Below are positions 1 to 6,006 of a stretch of 7,906 nucleotides of DNA, in pieces; position 1 is the stretch's first letter; every line of letters begins with the position of its first letter. Made by a program: the position numbers and the translations under genes. The notes under the pieces were generated by a model, which ran no database searches, was not told the origin of the DNA, and was given only the letters and a program-made list of their open reading frames with translations. Origin of the DNA: Chloroflexota bacterium (GTDB taxonomy: Bacteria > Chloroflexota > Dormibacteria > Aeolococcales > Aeolococcaceae); assembly GCA_028287605.1 (NCBI GenBank), contig JAQBPI010000027.1, forward strand, positions 1 to 7,906, written 5' to 3'.

Positions 1-1
1 G

Positions 2-934
2 GGCGAGGCGGCCGCATCCCCGCAGGGCGCCCTGCCCCCCACCCCGTGGGTCGAGCGGGCCCCGGCCGGCTGCCCGCCGCCGCGGACCGGGGCGGCCATG
101 GTCACCGACGAGGCCCGCCACCAGGTGCTGCTCTTCGGAGGCTCGGCCTCGCCGCTCGGCCAGGTGCCCCCGGTGCTCGGCGGCACCTGGGTGTGGGACG
201 GCTCCGGCTGGACCGAGCCCCATCCCGACCCCGAGCCCCCGGCGCGCACCGGCGCGGTGATGGCGTACGACGCCGCCCACTCGGTGGTGGTGCTCTTCGG
301 CGGCCAGGGCCTCGACGACACCGGCGCCCCGGTTCCCTTCGACGCCACCTGGACCTGGAACGGCTCGGCCTGGAAGCGCCAGGCGCCGAAGAGCTCCCCG
401 CCCGGCCTGCGCAACGCCGCCATGGCCTGGGACCCGGGCCGCCGCGCCGTCATCCTGGTGACCGGGGCCTCCACCCAGACGGCCCAGACCTGGAGCTGGG
501 ACGGGTCCGCCTGGACCCAGCTCCATCCCCACACCACCCCGCCCGCCGGCGCGCTGGTGACCGCCCCCGACCTCGGCGGACTGCTGCTGGTCAGCCCCGC
601 CGCCGCCGACCACCCGGCCTCGACCTGGAGGTGGGACGGCGGCGACTGGCACCCCCTCGGCGTCGCCGGCACCCCGCCGCCGAGCGGGGCCGCGATCGGC
701 TACGAGGCCGCGGCGCACCGCGTCGTGCTCTTCGGCGGCGACTGCCCCGCCGGCCACTGCCCCGTCGACGCCACCTGGACCTTCGACGGCCACACCTGGA
801 CCCAGCTCCACCCCGCCACCTCCCCCCCGCCGCGCAGCGGCGCCGTGATGGCCTCGGATCCCCGTGGCATGCTCGTCCTGTTCGCGGGGACCACCTCCGT
901 CCAGCTGCTGGGGGATACCTGGACGTTCTCGTAG
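2..934 (+). CDS. Kelch-type beta-propeller protein, 5' truncated by window edge
   Basis: The frame is open from base 2 without a stop, so only the last 310 codons are visible. The ATG at 98 lies inside a repeat (PPRTGAAMV) and is not the real start. The protein is built of about 50-residue kelch-like repeats. Each has a segment like RTGAVMAYD..VVLFGG followed by a strand of the form TWxWDGxxW; copies of the latter begin near 185, 347, 488, 623 and 773. The last copy stops at DTWTFS, as if the closing strand of the final blade comes from the N-terminus, the usual way a propeller is sealed. The fourth visible repeat has lost the FGG turn (LLLVSP). Cysteines near 743 and 758 lie five residues apart in one loop and could form a disulfide, hinting at export, but any signal peptide is off-window. 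Such propellers are generally binding or scaffold proteins; ligand and role cannot be told. It is probably not part of the threonine operon. Confidence 0.85.
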   Translation, partial: GEAAASPQGALPPTPWVERAPAGCPPPRTGAAMVTDEARHQVLLFGGSASPLGQVPPVLGGTWVWDGSGWTEPHPDPEPPARTGAVMAYDAAHSVVVLFGGQGLDDTGAPVPFDATWTWNGSAWKRQAPKSSPPGLRNAAMAWDPGRRAVILVTGASTQTAQTWSWDGSAWTQLHPHTTPPAGALVTAPDLGGLLLVSPAAADHPASTWRWDGGDWHPLGVAGTPPPSGAAIGYEAAAHRVVLFGGDCPAGHCPVDATWTFDGHTWTQLHPATSPPPRSGAVMASDPRGMLVLFAGTTSVQLLGDTWTFS

Positions 935-935
935 T

Positions 936-973
936 TCTGCCGCCGGTTGAGATCCGCGCGGGGCCGCGGCAGA
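936..973 (+). terminator. Possible stem-loop terminator after the kelch gene
   Basis: Two bases after the TAG at 932-934, TCTGCCGC (936-943) is matched by GCGGCAGA (966-973). This gives a perfect 8-base-pair stem with a 22-base loop. No T-run follows, so this is not a textbook intrinsic terminator. High-GC bacteria often use such T-poor stem-loops or Rho. Its position directly after a stop codon is the main support, and in sequence this rich in G and C such a stem can arise by chance. Confidence 0.3.
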
Positions 974-1025
974 TCGGCCGAGACACCCCGGCCGCGCGTG
1001 AGAACGCCGCCGAGAGCGCGGCCCG

Positions 1026-1031
1026 TAGACT
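1026..1031 (+). promoter_or_regulatory. Possible -10 element for a near-leaderless hom transcript
   Basis: TAGACT fits the TANNNT form of a sigma-70-type -10 box and lies 11 bases before the hom ATG at 1043. Transcription would begin about 1038-1040, leaving almost no 5' leader. This agrees with the lack of a Shine-Dalgarno sequence before that ATG (only GAG touches it). No good -35 box is seen at the usual distance: 1003-1008 reads AACGCC. The call rests on one hexamer and its position. Confidence 0.3.
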
Positions 1032-1042
1032 TCCCGGCCGAG

Positions 1043-2347
1043 ATGGAAACGGTCAGAGTGGGGCTGCTCGGGCTCGGCATCGTCGGCTCACAGGTCGCCG
1101 AGCGGCTGGAGTGCCAGCGGGAGCTGGTGACCGAGCGCACCGGGGGGCCGGTCGAGCTGGCACGCGTGCTGGTGCGCGACGCCGCCAAGCAGCGCACCTA
1201 CCTGCCCTCGGGGGCGCAGCTCACCACCGACGCCTCGGAGATCCTCGAGGACCCGGGCATCGGCGTGGTCATCGAGCTCATGGGCGGCATGGAGCCGGCC
1301 CGGACCTACATCGAGCGGGCCATCGACGCCGGCAAGCCGGTGGTGACGGCGAACAAGGAGGTCATGGCCCACCACGGGCCCGAGCTCCTCCAGCTGGCCA
1401 AGCGGCGCGGCGTCGACGTCTACTTCGAGGCCGCGGTGGGGGGCGGCATCCCGCTGATCAGCACCTTCAAGATCGACCTCCTCGCCAACCACATCTCGCG
1501 CATCCAGGCGGTCATCAACGGCACCACCAACTTCATCATCGACCGGATGGCGCGCGACGGCGCCGCCTTCGACGACGCGCTCGCCGAGGCGCAGCGGCTG
1601 GGGTTCGCCGAGGCCGACCCCACCTATGACGTCGAGGGCTGGGACGCCGCCTTCAAGCTCACCATCATGTCCACGATCGCCTTTCACGGCCGCATCGACC
1701 CCGACGCCGTGTATCGCGAGGGCATCCGCGGGCTCGACCCCGTCGACTTCCGCTACGCGGCGGACATGGGCTACGCCATCCGCCTGCTCGCCTATGCGCG
1801 CGACCACGGCGACGAGGTGGAGCTGCGCGTGCATCCCGCGTTGATCCCCCAGAGCCACCTCCTCGCCGCCGTCCACGACGCCTACAACGCGGTCGTGATC
1901 GAGGGCGACCTGGTGGGCACCGTGCTCCTCTACGGCCAGGGTGCGGGCGGGCGCCCGACCGCGAGCGCGGTGGTGGGCGACGTCATCGACCTGGTGCTGT
2001 CGATGCGCAAGGGGGTCGACAACCGGATCTCCGTCGACGTCACCCGCCCCCGCCGGGTGCGCCCCATCGACGAGGTGCGCACCGCCGCCTACCTGCGTCT
2101 CCACGTCGCCGACCGCTCCGGCGTCCTCGCCGAGGTGGCGAAGATCCTCGGCGATCTCGGCATCAGCATCTCCGCGGTCCTCCAGAAGCAGCTGATCGTG
2201 GAGCACGCCGCCGCCGAGCTGGTGATCCTGACCCATCCGGCGCGAGAGGGGGACCTGCGCACCGCCCGGGAGCGGCTGACCGCGCTCGAGACGGTGTACG
2301 GCATCCCCGCCTTCCTGCGCGCCCTCATCCCCGAGGAGGCGATGTGA
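1043..2347 (+). CDS. hom: Homoserine dehydrogenase with C-terminal ACT domain
   Basis: Hom reduces L-aspartate 4-semialdehyde to L-homoserine with NAD(P)H in the cytoplasm, at the branch leading to threonine and methionine. The 434-residue product has the usual length of ACT-bearing bacterial Hom. The N-terminus holds a dinucleotide-binding glycine motif (GLGIVGS, residues 10-16). Further along are the catalytic-domain signatures TANKE with its lysine (K105), [12 protein letters not shown] (129-140), NGTTNFI (159-165) and [16 protein letters not shown], where D201 and K205 match the catalytic Asp and Lys of the family. Residues about 350-425 form an ACT domain ([16 protein letters not shown]), which in relatives binds threonine for feedback inhibition. 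The ATG at 1043 is chosen because the protein then begins right at the Rossmann strand; a TTG at 947 would add 32 Arg/Pro-rich residues foreign to the family. The stop overlaps the thrC start by four bases, so the two are translationally coupled. Confidence 0.97.
   Translation: METVRVGLLGLGIVGSQVAERLECQRELVTERTGGPVELARVLVRDAAKQRTYLPSGAQLTTDASEILEDPGIGVVIELMGGMEPARTYIERAIDAGKPVVTANKEVMAHHGPELLQLAKRRGVDVYFEAAVGGGIPLISTFKIDLLANHISRIQAVINGTTNFIIDRMARDGAAFDDALAEAQRLGFAEADPTYDVEGWDAAFKLTIMSTIAFHGRIDPDAVYREGIRGLDPVDFRYAADMGYAIRLLAYARDHGDEVELRVHPALIPQSHLLAAVHDAYNAVVIEGDLVGTVLLYGQGAGGRPTASAVVGDVIDLVLSMRKGVDNRISVDVTRPRRVRPIDEVRTAAYLRLHVADRSGVLAEVAKILGDLGISISAVLQKQLIVEHAAAELVILTHPAREGDLRTARERLTALETVYGIPAFLRALIPEEAM
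2333..2339 (+). promoter_or_regulatory. Ribosome binding site of thrC inside the end of hom
   Basis: GAGGAGG is a strong Shine-Dalgarno sequence inside the last codons of hom, four bases before the GTG at 2344. It supports that GTG, which overlaps the hom TGA (GTGA, 2344-2347), as the thrC start. The ATG at 2342 is in the hom frame and is its last sense codon. Confidence 0.7.
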
Positions 2348-3465
2348 CCGACCTGTACGAGGCGAGCGCGACGGCGGGGAGCGAGCGCTCCCGGGGCGGC
2401 TACGGCGACGACCGCCGGCGCCAGGGCGTGATCCTCCGCTACGGCGACCGGCTGCCGCTCACCGAGAGCACCCCGCGGATCACCCTCAACGAGGGCGGCA
2501 CCCCCTGCATCGAGTCCCACACCATCGCCTCCACCCTGGGGCTGGGCTCGCTGCACTTCAAGTTCGAGGGTCTCAACCCCACCGGCTCCTTCAAGGACCG
2601 GGGCATGGTGATGGCCGTGGCCAAGGCGATGGAGGCGGGCAGCCAGGCGATCATCTGCGCCTCGACCGGGAACACCAGCGCCTCGGCGGCGGCCTACGCG
2701 GCGCGCTTCGGGCTGCGCGCCATCGTGGTCGTGCCCAGCGGCAAGATCGCCCAGGGCAAGCTCCTCCAGGCGCAGATCTACGGCGCCAAGGTTCTGGCCA
2801 TCAAGGGCAATTTCGACCGGGCGCTGCGGGCGGTGCGCGAGCTCTGCGACCGCTACCCCGTGACCCTCGTGAACAGCGTCAACCCCTACCGCATCGAGGG
2901 GCAGAAGACCGCCGCCTTCGAGATCGTCGACCAGCTCGGCGACGCTCCCGAGGTGCTCGCCATCCCGGTGGGCAACGCCGGCAACATCACCGCCTACTGG
3001 CGGGGCTTCCGCGAGTACCACGCCGACGGCCTGTGCAGCCGGCTGCCGCGGATGATCGGCGGGCAGGCCGAGGGCGCCGCACCGATCGTGCTCGGCCGGG
3101 TGGTCGAGCGGCCGAGGACGGTGGCCTCGGCGATCCGCATCGGCAATCCCGCCAGCTGGGAGCAGGCGGTGCGCGCCCGCGACGAGTCCGAGGGGCTGAT
3201 CGACTCGGTCACCGATGGGGAGATCATCACCGCGCAGCGCTGGCTGGCCTCCTCGGAGGGGATCTTCGCCGAGCCCGCCTCGGCGGCGTCGCTCGCGGTG
3301 CTCGCCAAGGCGGTGCGCGCCGGCCAGGTGGCCCCGGGGACGCGGGCCGTCTGCGTGCTCACCGGCAACGGCCTCAAGGACCCCGACGCGGCCCGCCGCG
3401 ACCTCGCCGCCCCCATCCCGGTGGACGAGGACGTCGAGAACATCGCCCGGCTGCTGAAGCTGTAG
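2344..3465 (+). CDS. thrC: Threonine synthase (PLP-dependent)
   Basis: ThrC converts O-phospho-L-homoserine and water to L-threonine and phosphate, the last step of the pathway, using pyridoxal phosphate. The 373 residues fit the short bacterial class (about 350-360) with a modest N-terminal extension before the typical [12 protein letters not shown] start. Visible signatures are [12 protein letters not shown] with the PLP-binding lysine K84, [11 protein letters not shown] (106-116), the glycine-rich loop [12 protein letters not shown] (208-219) that holds the cofactor phosphate in this fold, EPASAAS (310-316), and TGNGLKDPD (340-348). Start is GTG at 2344, overlapping the hom stop, with a good ribosome binding site. 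An in-frame GTG at V29 is less likely because it has no comparable ribosome binding site and no overlap with hom. The order hom-thrC-thrB is the one found in mycobacteria and other actinobacteria. Confidence 0.97.
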   Translation: MTDLYEASATAGSERSRGGYGDDRRRQGVILRYGDRLPLTESTPRITLNEGGTPCIESHTIASTLGLGSLHFKFEGLNPTGSFKDRGMVMAVAKAMEAGSQAIICASTGNTSASAAAYAARFGLRAIVVVPSGKIAQGKLLQAQIYGAKVLAIKGNFDRALRAVRELCDRYPVTLVNSVNPYRIEGQKTAAFEIVDQLGDAPEVLAIPVGNAGNITAYWRGFREYHADGLCSRLPRMIGGQAEGAAPIVLGRVVERPRTVASAIRIGNPASWEQAVRARDESEGLIDSVTDGEIITAQRWLASSEGIFAEPASAASLAVLAKAVRAGQVAPGTRAVCVLTGNGLKDPDAARRDLAAPIPVDEDVENIARLLKL

Positions 3466-3468
3466 AGG
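3464..3468 (+). promoter_or_regulatory. Ribosome binding site of thrB overlapping the thrC stop
   Basis: AGAGG begins within the thrC TAG (3463-3465) and lies nine bases before the GTG at 3478. It supports that GTG as the thrB start and implies that ribosomes ending on thrC load directly onto thrB. Confidence 0.6.
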
Positions 3469-3477
3469 TCCCCGTCC

Positions 3478-4377
3478 GTGCGCGTCCGCATCGCCGTGCC
3501 CGCCACCGCAGCCAACCTCGGCCCGGGCTTCGACGTGCTCGCCCTCGCCCTCGAGCTGCAGAACGAGGTGGAGGGGGAGCGCACCGGCGAGCCGGGGATC
3601 TCGGTCGACCCCGGCCCCGGCGCCCCCGACGAGCTCCACGACCCCGCCCGCAACCTGGTGGTGCGCGCCTACACGGCCGCCTGCGCCGAGCTCGGCGCCC
3701 CCGCCGACGGGGTGCACATCCGCTGCGTCAACCGCATCCCCTTCCGCCGCGGCCTCGGCTCGAGCGCGGCGGCGGCGCTGGGGGGCACGCTCGTGGCGAC
3801 CGCGCTGAACGGGGCCCCCTGGGACGAGCAGTCGATCATCGAGTTCGTCTCCGGGCTGGAGGGCCACCCCGACAACGCCGCGGCGGCCCTGCTCGGCGGC
3901 CTGGTGGTGGTCACCCCGGGGGCTCCGTCGGTAACCATGGAGGTGCCCGAGGAGCTCTGCGCGGTGGTCTTCATCCCCGACCTCGAGCTGGAGACGGCGC
4001 TCGCCCGCCGGGTGGTGGCGGGGGCCTTCACCCGCGCCGACGCGGTCCACAACGCGTCGCGGTGCGCCCTCCTCATCCGCGCCGTCGCCACCCGCGACTG
4101 GCCCACGCTGCGCTGGGCGATGGAGGACCGCTGGCACCAGCCGGCGCGCTCGGCGCTCTACCCGGCGATGCCCGAGCTGATCGCCGGCGCCCTCGAGGGA
4201 GGCGCCTGCGGGGCCGCCCTGAGCGGGGCCGGCCCGGCGGTGATCGCCCTGGTCTCGGGCGCGCCGGAGGCGGTGCAGGAGGGCTTCATGCGCGCCGCGG
4301 GCCGCTGCGGCCTGCGCGGGCGGAGCATCGTGAGCCGGGTGCGCAACTATGGGGCGCGCGTCGACGTGACGGCGTAG
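3478..4377 (+). CDS. thrB: Homoserine kinase (GHMP kinase family)
   Basis: ThrB phosphorylates the side-chain hydroxyl of L-homoserine with ATP, giving O-phosphohomoserine for ThrC. The 299-residue product has the standard length. It shows the three GHMP kinase motifs in order: VPATAANLGPGFDVLALAL near the N-terminus (7-25), the glycine/serine-rich ATP loop RRGLGSSAAAALGG (90-103), and CGAALSGAGPAVIAL near the C-terminus (244-258). EGHPDNAAAALLGG (128-141) is the conserved segment after the ATP loop. Start is GTG; the reading MRVRIAVPATAANLGPG matches the family N-terminus exactly, so no residues are missing. It lies 12 bases after thrC and is clearly co-transcribed with it. Its stop codon sits across the loop of a strong stem-loop (4361-4389), unlike the other junctions of this operon. 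Confidence 0.97.
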   Translation: MRVRIAVPATAANLGPGFDVLALALELQNEVEGERTGEPGISVDPGPGAPDELHDPARNLVVRAYTAACAELGAPADGVHIRCVNRIPFRRGLGSSAAAALGGTLVATALNGAPWDEQSIIEFVSGLEGHPDNAAAALLGGLVVVTPGAPSVTMEVPEELCAVVFIPDLELETALARRVVAGAFTRADAVHNASRCALLIRAVATRDWPTLRWAMEDRWHQPARSALYPAMPELIAGALEGGACGAALSGAGPAVIALVSGAPEAVQEGFMRAAGRCGLRGRSIVSRVRNYGARVDVTA

Positions 4378-4389
4378 CCGGCACGTCGA
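4361..4389 (+). promoter_or_regulatory. Strong stem-loop spanning the thrB stop codon
   Basis: The arm 4361-4373 (TCGACGTGACGGC) pairs with 4377-4389 (GCCGGCACGTCGA): 12 pairs plus one A-G mismatch around a three-base loop, GTA. The thrB TAG (4375-4377) lies across the loop and its closing pair. The next bases are AACGGAGAGCG, with no T-run, so this does not look like an ordinary intrinsic terminator. It may act as an mRNA-processing or stabilising structure, or a partial block between the hom-thrC-thrB and ask parts of the operon. The inverted repeat is directly visible; the function is inferred. Confidence 0.5.
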
Positions 4390-4400
4390 AACGGAGAGCG

Positions 4401-4457
4401 ATGGGAGTCGAGAACGCCACGGAAAGCCCGCGATCGGACCGAGAAGAGCCGGAATGA
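4401..4457 (+). CDS. Possible 18-residue upstream ORF coupled to ask
   Basis: An ATG at 4401 is preceded by GGAGAG (4393-4398) and opens an 18-codon frame, MGVENATESPRSDREEPE. Its TGA (4455-4457) overlaps the ask ATG as ATGA. The frame differs from both thrB and ask. The overlap is the arrangement used for translational coupling, and translating it would carry ribosomes onto the ask start. It has only one Thr and one Asn codon and no Lys, Met (after the start) or Ile codons, so it does not resemble a classic attenuation leader for aspartate-family amino acids. The composition is hydrophilic (Glu, Ser, Arg, Pro) and matches no family I recognise. The Shine-Dalgarno distance is short (4 bases from GGAG). 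It could be chance. Confidence 0.35.
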   Translation: MGVENATESPRSDREEPE

Positions 4458-5719
4458 AAGATCCTTCCTCCGCCCTCGGCGGCGCAGCCGCCGGTGTCCG
4501 CGTGAGTCAGGTCGTCCAGAAGTACGGGGGCAGCAGCGTGGCCACCCCGGAGCGGATCCGGGCGGTCGCCGCGCGGGTGCGCCGGTCCCGCCAGCGCGGC
4601 GAGGGGGTGGTGGTGGTGGTCAGCGCCATGGGCAAGACAACCGATCAGCTGGTCGCCCTCGCCCACGCGCTCAACGACGAGCCGCCGTCGCGGGAGATGG
4701 ACCAGCTGCTCGCCACCGGCGAGACCGTGACCGCGCCGCTGCTGGCCATGACCCTGATCGGCATGGGCGTCGACGCCATCTCCCTGACCGGGCCGCAGGC
4801 GGGCATCCGGGCGAGCACGGCGCACCGCAAGGCGCGCATCCTCGACATCGTCCCCGAGCGCATCGTCGACGAGCTCGGCCGCGGCCGGGTGGTGGTGGTG
4901 GCCGGCTTCCAGGGGGTGACCGAGGCGCTCGACATCGCCACCCTCGGTCGCGGCGGCTCCGACACCACCGCGGTGGCGCTGGCCTGCGCGCTCCGCGCCG
5001 ACCACTGCGAGATCTACACCGACGTCCGGGGCGTGTACACCGCCGATCCCCGGCTGGTGCCCGAGGCGCGGCCCATCCCCGAGATCTCCTACGAGGAGAT
5101 GCTCGAGTTCGCCGCCGTCGGTGCCAAGGTGATGCACCCGCGAGCGGTGGAGATCGGCGAGGCGTACGAGACGCCCATCTGGGTACGATCCTCGTTCGAC
5201 GAGAGCCCCGGCACGGTCATCTGCAGGCATCCCCAGTTGGAAGATCGCCAGAAGGTCCGTGGGATCGCCCACGAGACCGACGTCGCCAAGGTCACGCTGC
5301 TGCGCGTCCCCGACCGGCCCGGGGTCGCGGCCGCGATCTTCGGCCCGCTCGCCGACCACCACATCAGCGTCGACGTCATCGTCCAGAACGTCGGCCACGA
5401 CGGCAGCACCGACCTCTCCTTCACCATCGCCGAGTCGGAGCTGCGCCAGGCGGCGAAGGTGGTCGCCGACGTCGCCGCGGTGGTGGGCGCCGAGGGGTTC
5501 GACACCGCCAGCGACGTCGCCAAGGTGTCGATCGTCGGCACCGGGATGCTGAACTACCCGGGCATCGCCGCCACCATGTTCCGCACCCTGGCCGACTCCG
5601 GCATCAACATCAAGATGATCAGCACCAGCGAGATCCGCATCACCTGCCTGGTCTCCCGCGACCAGGTCGGCGACGCGGTGCGCGCCCTCCACCGCGCCTA
5701 CCAGCTCGACGAGCTGTGA
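4454..5719 (+). CDS. lysC: Aspartate kinase, monofunctional, two ACT domains
   Basis: This enzyme (lysC/ask) phosphorylates L-aspartate to 4-aspartyl phosphate, the entry step to lysine, threonine and methionine. The 421 residues match monofunctional kinases of actinobacteria and Firmicutes. The kinase domain shows VQKYGGSSVATPERI (21-35), VVVVVSAMGKTTDQL (52-66), ATGE (87-90), TLGRGGSDTTAVALA (163-177) and AKVMHPRAVE (224-233). Two ACT domains follow: about 279-345 (VPDRPGVAAAIFGPLAD...IVQNV) and about 357-420 (VGTGMLNYPGIAATMF...ISTSEIR). In relatives these bind lysine and/or threonine for feedback control; effectors here cannot be told. The start is uncertain. ATG 4454 has GAGAAGAG just upstream and overlaps the stop of a mini-ORF, but adds 16 residues before the usual N-terminus. 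GTG 4502 would give the family-typical VSQVVQKYGG but has no visible ribosome binding site. I prefer 4454 modestly. It probably feeds the hom-thrC-thrB products directly upstream; asd is absent. Confidence 0.95.
   Translation: MKDPSSALGGAAAGVRVSQVVQKYGGSSVATPERIRAVAARVRRSRQRGEGVVVVVSAMGKTTDQLVALAHALNDEPPSREMDQLLATGETVTAPLLAMTLIGMGVDAISLTGPQAGIRASTAHRKARILDIVPERIVDELGRGRVVVVAGFQGVTEALDIATLGRGGSDTTAVALACALRADHCEIYTDVRGVYTADPRLVPEARPIPEISYEEMLEFAAVGAKVMHPRAVEIGEAYETPIWVRSSFDESPGTVICRHPQLEDRQKVRGIAHETDVAKVTLLRVPDRPGVAAAIFGPLADHHISVDVIVQNVGHDGSTDLSFTIAESELRQAAKVVADVAAVVGAEGFDTASDVAKVSIVGTGMLNYPGIAATMFRTLADSGINIKMISTSEIRITCLVSRDQVGDAVRALHRAYQLDEL
5702..5716 (+). promoter_or_regulatory. Small stem-loop just before the ask stop
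   Basis: CAGCTC-GAC-GAGCTG is a perfect six-pair stem with a three-base loop in the last ask codons (QLDEL), ending one base before the TGA at 5717. The DUF951 ATG follows at 5721. It would be unfolded by ribosomes finishing ask, so it may strengthen coupling, but it may equally be a by-product of the codons used. Confidence 0.25.
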
Positions 5720-5720
5720 G

Positions 5721-6002
5721 ATGGCCGAGACCGATGGGGGGGAGTCCCCCCGAGAGGAGACCTCCCCGGGGCGCGCCGAGCGGGGCCCCGACGGCCGGCT
5801 CCGCTACCGGCCCGAGGTGGGCGACCTGATCGCGCTGCGCGCCGCCCACGTCTGCGGCTCCGAGCGGATGGTGGTGACCCAGGTGGGGCTCGACGTGCGC
5901 CTCGCCTGCGCCGGCTGCGGCGGCCGCGTGGTGCTGAGCCGAGAGCGGCTGCGCGGCCGGGTGCGCGAGCTCATCGGCGGCGTCGGCGAGAAGGAGGGAT
6001 GA
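5721..6002 (+). CDS. DUF951 family protein, small Cys-rich, upstream of ychF
   Basis: The product has 93 residues. From about residue 33 it follows the DUF951 pattern: VGDLIALR, then HVCGS, a central QVGLDVRLAC, then AGCGGRVVLSRERLRGRVREL. In Firmicutes the family reads roughly VGDIVxxKKPHPCGS...VGADxRxKCLGCGxxVMLPRxxFEK. The conserved Cys positions are kept (C45, C63, C66, with H43), suggesting a small zinc-ribbon-like site. The KP of the KPHPCG motif and the usual Trp after it are replaced. The first 28 residues are a charged, low-complexity tail not typical of the family, which is usually about 60-70 residues. ATG 5721 is one base after the ask stop; no ATG is available between it and the domain. 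Biochemical function is unknown to me. The same gene stands directly before ychF in streptococci, which supports the call and hints at a translation-linked role. Confidence 0.8.
   Translation: MAETDGGESPREETSPGRAERGPDGRLRYRPEVGDLIALRAAHVCGSERMVVTQVGLDVRLACAGCGGRVVLSRERLRGRVRELIGGVGEKEG
5737..5751 (+). repeat. G6/C6 inverted repeat at the start of the DUF951 gene
   Basis: Six Gs (5737-5742), a three-base loop AGT, and six Cs (5746-5751) form a short but very stable stem 16 bases after the DUF951 ATG. It falls in codons 6-11, in the poorly conserved N-terminal tail. Such a structure near a start can slow translation initiation; no effect is shown by the sequence itself. Confidence 0.4.
5991..5998 (+). 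promoter_or_regulatory. Ribosome binding site that fixes the ychF GTG start
   Basis: AAGGAGGG is a near-perfect Shine-Dalgarno sequence inside the end of the DUF951 gene, eight bases before the GTG at 6007. An ATG at 5999 lies too close to it and is in another frame that stops after five codons, so the GTG is the ychF start. Confidence 0.8.
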
Positions 6003-6006
6003 GCCG

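Noticed and set aside
511..810. The 15-base direct repeat CTGGACCCAGCTCCA at 511-525 and 796-810.
   Set aside because: It encodes the same W-T-Q-L-H strand in two kelch repeats, in the same frame, so it reflects protein repeats rather than a mobile element.
947..1042. An N-terminal extension of hom from TTG 947.
   Set aside because: The 32 added residues are Arg/Pro-rich and precede an N-terminus that already begins at the first strand of the nucleotide-binding fold. The region better fits a promoter spacer.
46..1629. A 527-codon + strand frame across the kelch gene and the start of hom.
   Set aside because: The product is Arg/Pro/Gly-rich noise. The overlapping frames carry kelch repeats and the Hom signatures.
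2089..4137. A 682-codon open frame on the - strand opposite hom, thrC and thrB.
   Set aside because: It is the antisense of three clear genes in DNA whose third positions are nearly all G or C, which removes stops from other frames. The protein is a low-complexity Gly/Ala/Arg/His mix with no family features.
3033..4457. A long + strand frame over thrC and thrB ending at the ask start.
   Set aside because: It is a shadow of thrC and thrB for most of its length. Only the last 18 codons, from ATG 4401 with its own ribosome binding site, are kept as a possible mini-ORF.
4401..4457. Reading the mini-ORF as an amino-acid attenuation leader.
   Set aside because: It lacks repeated Thr, Lys, Met or Ile codons and no terminator/antiterminator pair follows. 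The only strong stem lies before it.
4606..4621. A GGT-like trinucleotide run in ask.
   Set aside because: It encodes the conserved hydrophobic strand VVVVVSAMG of aspartate kinases and is explained by Val codons.
5099..5300. An internal start giving a separate regulatory (beta) subunit of aspartate kinase, as in Corynebacterium and Bacillus.
   Set aside because: At the corresponding place, before the first ACT domain, the Val codons are GTC rather than GTG and there is no ATG. The Met codons at 5099 and 5132 are inside the kinase domain.
5590..5640. The unusual GMLNYPG form of the second ACT motif in aspartate kinase as a sign of lost feedback control.
   Set aside because: This stretch varies among functional aspartate kinases, while the rest of the ACT signature (NIKMISTSEIR) is intact, so nothing about regulation can be concluded.
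5755..5759. AGGAG inside the DUF951 gene as a ribosome binding site for a shorter start.
   Set aside because: No ATG, GTG or TTG lies at a usable distance downstream; the next in-frame GTG is about 58 bases away.
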